DNA of 64,000 nucleotides from Planomonospora parontospora (lineage in GTDB: Bacteria; Actinomycetota; Actinomycetes; Streptosporangiales; Streptosporangiaceae), in NCBI GenBank assembly GCA_014647935.1, contig BMQD01000015.1, positions 169,431 to 233,430 on the forward strand, given 5' to 3'. Within the stretch, counting starts at the first letter, position 1. Each line of letters opens with the position of its first letter. Under the pieces are notes generated by a model. The model ran no database searches. It saw only the letters and a list, made by a program, of their open reading frames with translations, and was not told the origin of the DNA. Shown here piece by piece: positions 58,671 to 64,000 of this stretch. The position numbers and the translations under genes are program-made.

Positions 58671-60263
58671 GTGCGGGAGCACCTGACCGAGATCATCGTG
58701 TTCACCGTCCTGTTCCTGGTCGTCAGCGGCATGGGGTTCGTCGCCTCCCGCTGGCGCCGGCCCAAGGACCTGGCCAGCCTCGACGAGTGGGGCCTGGGCG
58801 GCCGGAGCTTCGGCTCCTGGGTCACCTGGTTCCTGGTCGGCGGCGACCTCTACACCGCCTACACCTTCGTCGCCGTGCCCGCCCTGCTGTGGGGCGCGGG
58901 CGCGATGGGCTTCTTCGCCGTGCCGTACACCGTCGTCATCTACCCCATGGTGTTCCTGGTGCTGATCCGGCTCTGGTCGGTCTCGCACATCCACGGCTTC
59001 GTGACCCCGGCCGACTTCGTCCGGGCCCGTTTCGGCTCCCCCACCCTCGCCCTGCTGATCGCGATCACCGGCATCGTCGCGACCATGCCGTACATCGCCC
59101 TGCAGCTCGTCGGCATCGAGGCCGTGCTGAAGTCGATGGGCGTGACCGGGCACCTGCCGATCATCATCGCGTTCGCGATCCTGGCCGCCTACACCTACCA
59201 GTCGGGGCTGCGCGCCCCCGCGCTGATCGCCTTCGTCAAGGACACGCTGATCTACATCGTGATCCTGGCCGCGGTCATCGTCATCCCGGCCAAGCTGGGC
59301 GGCTGGGACGTGATCTTCAACAAGGCCCAGGAGAAGTTCGCCGCCTCCCCCGCACCGGGCGACGGCATCCTGCTCAACGCCAACAACCAGTTGCAGTACG
59401 TCACGCTCGCCTTCGGCTCGGCGCTCGCGCTCTTCCTCTACCCGCACAGCATCACCGGCGTGCTGGCCTCGAAGAACCGCGACGTGATCAAGCGGAACAT
59501 GTCGGCGCTGCCCGCCTACAGCCTGCTGCTCGGCCTGATCTCGCTGCTCGGCTTCATGGCGATCGCGGCCGGGACCACGCCGATCGGCAAGGACAACAAC
59601 ACGATCGTGCCGCGGTTGTTCGACCAGATGTTCCCCGACTGGTTCACCGGGGTGGCCTACGCCGCGGTCGGCATCGGCGCCCTGGTCCCCGCCGCCATCA
59701 TGTCGATCGCCGCGGCGAACCTGTTCACCCGCAACATCTACAAGGAGTACGTCAAGCCGGACGCGAGCGACGCCGACGAGGCCCGCGTCTCCAAGATCAC
59801 CTCACTGCTGGTCAAGGTCGGCGCGGTGGCCTGCATCCTCTTCCTGGACACCGGCTTCTCCATCGACCTGCAGCTCATCGGCGGCGTCATCATCCTGCAG
59901 ACGCTCCCGGCCGTGGCGCTGGGCCTCTACACCCGCTGGTTCCACCGCGCCGGTCTGATCACCGGCTGGGTCGCGGGCATGGGCGCGGGCATGCTCCTGC
60001 TCTACAACATCGGCAACCCGGCCACCGGCAAGCTGCACTTCGCCGGATCGGCGTTCCCGCTGGACAAGCTCGGCCTGGACACGAAGATGACCGTCTACGC
60101 GGGCGTCCTGGCACTGGCCGTCAACCTGGCCGTCGCGGCCCTCGGCACGGTCGTCGCGCGCGCCGCCGGGCTCGCCGACGGCGGGGACGCCACCCATCCC
60201 GACCACTACCTCGCCGACGAGGGCGACCCCCGCATCAAGGACCTCGACCTCACCGCCCACTGA
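58671..60263 (+). CDS. sodium:solute symporter (SSS family, monocarboxylate-type)
   Basis: A 530-aa, about 13-helix symporter: VVSGMGFVASRWRRPKDLAS, DEWGLGGRSFGSWVTWFLVG (the usual short loop after helix 1), VTPADFVRARFGSPTLALL, YPHSITGVLASKNRDVIKRN, GIGALVPAAIMSIAAANLFT. It resembles MctP-type carriers for lactate, pyruvate or related acids, driven by Na+. GTG start at 58671 directly after the DUF3311 gene. The C-terminal end overlaps the convergent AraC gene by 14 nt. Confidence 0.92.
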   Translation: MREHLTEIIVFTVLFLVVSGMGFVASRWRRPKDLASLDEWGLGGRSFGSWVTWFLVGGDLYTAYTFVAVPALLWGAGAMGFFAVPYTVVIYPMVFLVLIRLWSVSHIHGFVTPADFVRARFGSPTLALLIAITGIVATMPYIALQLVGIEAVLKSMGVTGHLPIIIAFAILAAYTYQSGLRAPALIAFVKDTLIYIVILAAVIVIPAKLGGWDVIFNKAQEKFAASPAPGDGILLNANNQLQYVTLAFGSALALFLYPHSITGVLASKNRDVIKRNMSALPAYSLLLGLISLLGFMAIAAGTTPIGKDNNTIVPRLFDQMFPDWFTGVAYAAVGIGALVPAAIMSIAAANLFTRNIYKEYVKPDASDADEARVSKITSLLVKVGAVACILFLDTGFSIDLQLIGGVIILQTLPAVALGLYTRWFHRAGLITGWVAGMGAGMLLLYNIGNPATGKLHFAGSAFPLDKLGLDTKMTVYAGVLALAVNLAVAALGTVVARAAGLADGGDATHPDHYLADEGDPRIKDLDLTAH

Positions 60264-61206
60264 CTCCCGGTACGGCCCGCGCCCGGCTGCGATATCTACC
60301 GGGCGCGGTGCCGTACGCCCGTTTGAAGGCTCCGGCGAAGGCGAACTCCGAGCCGTACCCGACGCGGGCGGCCACCTCGCCGAGCTGCGCATCCGACTCG
60401 CGGAGCAGGCGCGCCGCCGTAGTCATCCGCCACCAGGTCAGGTAGGCCAGGGGCGGCCGGCCGACCAGGGCGGTGAAGCGGCGGGAGAAGGCCGCCCGGG
60501 ACAGGCCTCCCCGCGCGCCGAGCTCCCGGACCGTCCACGGATGGGCGGGGTCGCCGTGAACGGCGTCCAGCGCCGCGCGGACCACCGGATCGGCAAGCGC
60601 CGCCGCCCACCCGGTCATCTCCTCCTGTGCGGGCCGCCCGTCGAACCAGGAGCGCAGGCCGTAGAGCAGCAGCAGATCGAGCAGGGCGGGGACGATCGTG
60701 TCCGCGCCGAGACCGGGAGTGGCGATCTCACCGCCGAGCAGGCCGACGGCCGCGCGCAGTTCGGAACGCTCCCCGAGGCGGGCAGGCAGGTGGATCACCT
60801 CGGGCAGGTGACGCAGGAGCGGATGGGCGCGATCGGGATCGAGCCGGTACCCGCCGCACAGCGTCACGGTGGTCACCGTGACGCCGCCGTCCCGTGGCCG
60901 ACCGACGGACGCGGCGGCGAGGAGGCCGGTCTCCTCCAGCGGGTCGCAGGCGGGTTCGGCCAGCGGGGTGGAAGGGGTGTCGGCCAGGCCGTACCCGTGC
61001 CCGTGGGGGAAGAACACCACGTCGCCCGTACCCAGCTCGACGGGATCGCCGGAGGCCGGGATGAGCCAGCACGATCCCTGCAGGATCACCTGGAAGCCCG
61101 CGGCACCGGGGGCGGAGGGGAACCGCTGACCCCAGGGGGCGTGCCATTCGACACGGGCCGCACGGGGACTCCCGGTGCGCACGATGGCGATCACGTCGCT
61201 GAGCAC
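60250..61206 (-). CDS. AraC-family regulator with cupin N-terminus
   Basis: About 318 aa. N-terminal cupin_6-type sensor (about 1-180: FQVILQGSCWLIPASGDPVE, LGTGDVVFFPHGHGYGLADT). Two C-terminal AraC helix-turn-helix motifs (about 215-310): VRELGARGGLSRAAFSRRFT, then GRPPLAYLTWWRMTTAARLL and VGYGSEFAFAGAFKRAYGTA. GTG at 61206 is assumed; the frame stays open upstream. It is divergent from an NmrA-type gene, and regulators of this group usually control the neighbouring oxidoreductase. Confidence 0.91.
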   Translation of the reverse strand: MLSDVIAIVRTGSPRAARVEWHAPWGQRFPSAPGAAGFQVILQGSCWLIPASGDPVELGTGDVVFFPHGHGYGLADTPSTPLAEPACDPLEETGLLAAASVGRPRDGGVTVTTVTLCGGYRLDPDRAHPLLRHLPEVIHLPARLGERSELRAAVGLLGGEIATPGLGADTIVPALLDLLLLYGLRSWFDGRPAQEEMTGWAAALADPVVRAALDAVHGDPAHPWTVRELGARGGLSRAAFSRRFTALVGRPPLAYLTWWRMTTAARLLRESDAQLGEVAARVGYGSEFAFAGAFKRAYGTAPGRYRSRARAVPGVSGR

Positions 61207-61358
61207 GTCTACCCGCCGAATCCTATTCCGGCGGAGTGGCACCCCTGCCGGTGAACAAGACGAACGCGTATGAATCCAGCACTTGCCAGCATTCATCGTC
61301 TTTCCCGCCTCCCATACGGTTGGTCACCGCAGAGATCACCGAACGAGGGGAAGCACCG

Positions 61359-62192
61359 ATGCCGCAGCAGCACGGAGTTCTGGTCACGGGCGCCACCGGA
61401 ACCGTCGGCCGAGAGGTCCTCTCGCTACTGCCGGCCGCCGGGGCCCGGGTCCGCATGCTGACCCGTGACCCCGCCGCGGCCCGCCCACCGGCCGGCGTGG
61501 ACGTCGCACAGGGCGACCTGCGTGACCCGAGGTCCGTCCGGGCCGCCCTGCGAGGGGTCCGGGCCGTGTTCCTGGTCTGGCCCTTCGCCACCGCGGAAGG
61601 GCTGCCGGCCGTCATCGAAGCGATCGCCGGAAACGCCCGCCGCGTCGTCTACCTGTCCTCGGCCGCCGTACGAGACCACGAGAGGCTCGCCGAGCGGCTG
61701 ATCGAACGCTCCGGCCTGGAGTGGACGTTCCTGCGGCCCCACGCCTTCGCCGCCAACGCCCTGCGGTGGGCCGAGCAGATCCGCGCCGAGGGCGTCGTAC
61801 GCGAGCCGTACGGAGCCGCGGCGATGCCGCCGATCCACGAGCGGGACATCGCGGCCGTCGCGGCGCGCACCCTCATCGGCGACGGGTACCTCGGCGCGGC
61901 CTACGAACTGACCGGGCCGGAATCGCTGACCCAGGCCGAGCAGGTGCGCGTCATCGGTGAGGTGACCGGCCGCCCGGCACGCTGGGAGGAGACGCCGCCG
62001 GAGACCGCGCGCCGGCGGATGCTCGACCGGGGCTGGCCGCCCGCGGTTGTGGAAGACGTTCTCCGCGCTCAGGCCCGGCTGGTCGCGGAGCCGAGAGCCG
62101 CCACCTCCGCAGTGGAAGAGATCACCGGGACTCCCGCGCGCTCGTTCCGTTCCTGGACGGCCGAGCACGCCCGCGCCTTCACGGCACCGTGA
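61359..62192 (+). CDS. NmrA-like NAD(P)-binding protein
   Basis: A 277-aa atypical SDR: GVLVTGATGTVGREVLSLLP (cofactor motif), RMLTRDPAAARPPAGVDVAQ, LVWPFATAEGLPAVIEAIAG, VVYLSSAAVRDHERLAERLI, and SGLEWTFLRPHAFAANALRW. Related to quinone oxidoreductase/NmrA-type proteins that sense or use NAD(P). ATG at 61359 has GAGGGGAA upstream. Divergent from, and probably regulated by, the AraC protein. Confidence 0.91.
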   Translation: MPQQHGVLVTGATGTVGREVLSLLPAAGARVRMLTRDPAAARPPAGVDVAQGDLRDPRSVRAALRGVRAVFLVWPFATAEGLPAVIEAIAGNARRVVYLSSAAVRDHERLAERLIERSGLEWTFLRPHAFAANALRWAEQIRAEGVVREPYGAAAMPPIHERDIAAVAARTLIGDGYLGAAYELTGPESLTQAEQVRVIGEVTGRPARWEETPPETARRRMLDRGWPPAVVEDVLRAQARLVAEPRAATSAVEEITGTPARSFRSWTAEHARAFTAP

Positions 62193-62258
62193 CGGCCGTC
62201 CGCATCCGCAGACGGGACGACGTCCCGTCGCCGGGTATGAGGCCGGTGATCCGCCGTC

Positions 62259-63557
62259 TCACCGGGACGGATGCGGACCCGTGTCAGCCGGGTGCGGTGC
62301 CGGGGCGCCCTCGTCCGCCGTCATCCGGGTGACGAGCAGGCGCCAGACGACGAGCTGCAGCAGAGCGAGGGCCAGCGCGAAGGGCATCAGGGTCCACACC
62401 CCGACGCCCTGCGCGACGGCGCCCGCCAGCCAGGGCAGCGCGGAACCGCCGATGACCGACACGCCGTTCATGACGCCGATGGCCGTGGGCACCAACCGGG
62501 GCGTGGTGAGCCTCGGCACCACCACCATCGCCGTCGGGAAGAGCGGCCCGAGGAAGAACCCGAGCAGGGCGAAACCGGCGGCGGCCACCGCCGTCACCGG
62601 CGCCAGCCAGATCAGCGCGGCACTGGCCGTGACCCCGAACAGGCACACGAACGCCATGCCGGTCGCCGTCAGTCCCAGCCTGGCGGCGACCGGGCTGATC
62701 AGGAACCGGCCCAGGGTCAGCCCGAGCCAGTAACCGCTGACGGTGTACCCGGCCACCAGGCCCGGCTGCCCGTACTCCTCGACCATGAAACTGAAGCCCC
62801 AGTTGCCCACGCCGATCTCCAAACCGACGTAGACGGCGAGGAACACGGAGGCGAGCAGCACGCCGGGAGTCCTGAGGGCGGCGGCCAGCAGGCCCTTCTC
62901 CGCCTTCTCCGGGGTGCGGGCGGGGCCGGCGGGGTCGGGCGCACCGGAGGACTGCGGCGACTCCGGATCCGTACGGCGCCCGGCTCTCCTCCCGGTGGCG
63001 CCGCCTCCGGGATAGGCGACCAGGAAGCCCGCCGTCAGCGGCAGGCACACCACGGCCAGCACCAGCCAGACTGCCGTCCAGGGCAGGAAACCCAGCATCC
63101 AGGCGGCCAGCAGCGGGCCGAGCAGCGCACCGACGCCGAAGAACGCGTGCAGATGGTTGAGCAGGGTCGTGGCCGACGGCAGCCGGGTGAGGTAGGCGTT
63201 GAGCACGGACTCCAGCACACCTGTGCCGTAGCCGGCCACCACCTGCACCGCCACGAGGGCGGCGAACGGCGGGCGGATCGCCGTGTACAGGCCAGCCAGC
63301 ACGAACGCGCCACCGCCGACGACGAGCGCGGCACGGGTGCCGAGCCGGTCGACCAGCGACCCGGCGGTGGCTCCGGCGAGCATGAACCCCGCGGAGAAGG
63401 TGAAGAAGGTGAGCCCGACGGTGGCCTTGTCCACGCCGTAGTCGTCGATCTGCGCGGGCAGCAGCACGCCCCCCACCCCGGCGCTCATCCCGACCAGCAC
63501 GAAGGCCGCGTACGCCAAGGCGACCGAGACCCGCCACCGATCATGCAAGACGGACAA
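62259..63557 (-). CDS. MFS transporter (sugar/drug-type)
   Basis: A 432-aa, 11-12 helix MFS protein: FVLVGMSAGVGGVLLPAQID, ATAGSLVDRLGTRAALVVGG (the G-x-x-x-D-R-x-G-x-R loop), LESVLNAYLTRLPSATTLLN, HAFFGVGALLGPLLAAWMLG, and GFFLGPLFPTAMVVVPRLTT, the fucose-permease-like layout. A charged central loop lies between helices 6 and 7. TTG at 63557 is selected (GGAG 5 nt upstream); the frame remains open further upstream. Confidence 0.88.
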   Translation of the reverse strand: MSVLHDRWRVSVALAYAAFVLVGMSAGVGGVLLPAQIDDYGVDKATVGLTFFTFSAGFMLAGATAGSLVDRLGTRAALVVGGGAFVLAGLYTAIRPPFAALVAVQVVAGYGTGVLESVLNAYLTRLPSATTLLNHLHAFFGVGALLGPLLAAWMLGFLPWTAVWLVLAVVCLPLTAGFLVAYPGGGATGRRAGRRTDPESPQSSGAPDPAGPARTPEKAEKGLLAAALRTPGVLLASVFLAVYVGLEIGVGNWGFSFMVEEYGQPGLVAGYTVSGYWLGLTLGRFLISPVAARLGLTATGMAFVCLFGVTASAALIWLAPVTAVAAAGFALLGFFLGPLFPTAMVVVPRLTTPRLVPTAIGVMNGVSVIGGSALPWLAGAVAQGVGVWTLMPFALALALLQLVVWRLLVTRMTADEGAPAPHPADTGPHPSR

Positions 63558-63958
63558 CGTGACTCCAGAGAACAGGAACAGGAACAGGAATCGATGAACG
63601 AGATCGGGCGGGTGCGGCATGTTCTGGTCGCGGCCCGTGTCTGTACCGGATCATCGGGTCCATCCGGTCCATCGGGTCCATCCGGTTCACAAGCCTGGGT
63701 GATCGCCCGCATGTTTGTAAAGAGGGCACCGGGAAACCCACGGCCGCTCCCTGGACACACCCGCTCCAGGAGCGACAGGAAGGCCGCCCTCGGACGGCGG
63801 CCCACCCGATGAGCGGCGAAGCGGCCCGCGTCCGGGGCGAGTTGCCCGGCTCGCAGCCGTACCACGGTGACCGGAGACGCCCGCACTGCACACCGGATAA
63901 CGATCACCGACCGCCCTCGAAGGACGACCCGCCCCGCCTCGGAAACACCCCGCGAAAA
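63558..63958. other. intergenic region with short tandem repeats
   Basis: About 400 bp with no convincing gene. Frames on the minus strand give repetitive Gly-Pro-Asp peptides and look like shadows. GGAACA recurs three times just upstream of the MFS gene (about 63571-63588), and four 9-bp units of the ATCSGGTCC type lie at 63653-63688. Confidence 0.6.
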
Positions 63959-63988
63959 CAAGAAAGGGCCGCCCCGAAGGACGGCCCT
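63959..63988 (-). terminator. minus-strand intrinsic terminator for a gene beyond the right edge
   Basis: AGGGCCG (63965-63971) and CGGCCCT (63982-63988) pair around a 10-nt loop. On the minus strand the stem is followed by a T-rich tract (TTTCTTGTTTT). It would end a leftward transcript entering from outside the window. Confidence 0.6.
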
Positions 63989-64000
63989 CACTCATAACGA

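Noticed and set aside
1-64000. CRISPR arrays, tRNA or rRNA genes, transposases, integrases
   Set aside because: None was recognised on either strand; the tandem repeats seen are short and not spaced like CRISPR.

Overview
The window is high-GC actinomycete chromosome (Actinomycetota). Third codon positions are strongly G/C, GTG and TTG starts are common, and ECF41, WYL, TetR and Lrp regulators are frequent. The flanking gene families suggest a Streptomyces or Streptosporangiales strain, but the genus cannot be fixed from the sequence.

The centrepiece (about 25.8-54.1 kb) is a complete thiostrepton/siomycin-type thiopeptide (RiPP) cluster. Its gene order and gene types match tsrA-tsrU of the thiostrepton cluster one for one. 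Seven genes (tsrG-F-E-D-C-B-A) run on the minus strand. The precursor gene tsrH and the maturation genes tsrI-tsrU run divergently on the plus strand. The 59-aa precursor ends in the core VSSASCTTCICTCSCSS. Thiostrepton has Ile-Ala at core positions 1-2; this one has Val-Ser, as expected for siomycin A (Val1, Dha2). Inferred workflow: TsrO/N/M make and oxidise azoles; TsrJ/K/S dehydrate Ser/Thr; TsrL closes the central six-membered ring; TsrT, A, E, D and U convert tryptophan to the quinaldic acid moiety; TsrQ activates it; TsrI and the P450s TsrP and TsrR build and decorate the second macrocycle; TsrF, B and C act on the C-terminus. The tsrG-tsrH intergenic region holds a perfect CRP-type palindrome, a direct-repeat pair and a promoter. 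A strong hairpin follows the precursor gene.

Left flank (1-25.7 kb): two-component system; SAM methyltransferase; acyl-CoA dehydrogenase; amino-acid efflux permease divergent from an Lrp regulator; hydrolases; flavohemoglobin; an ECF41 sigma factor divergent from a carboxymuconolactone decarboxylase/NmrA/P450 operon with a matching ECF41 promoter; thyX interrupted by an intein carrying AP2-like and HNH domains; a fused anthranilate synthase preceded by a trp attenuator; SGNH hydrolase; FAD monooxygenase; CocE-type hydrolase; TetR regulator.

Right flank (54.1-64 kb): TetR/MFS divergent pair with an operator-like palindrome, WYL regulator, SDR, DUF3311 plus sodium:solute symporter pair, AraC regulator divergent from an NmrA protein, and an MFS transporter. 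No tRNA, rRNA, CRISPR array, transposase or A1067-type 23S rRNA methyltransferase (the classical thiostrepton resistance) was recognised.
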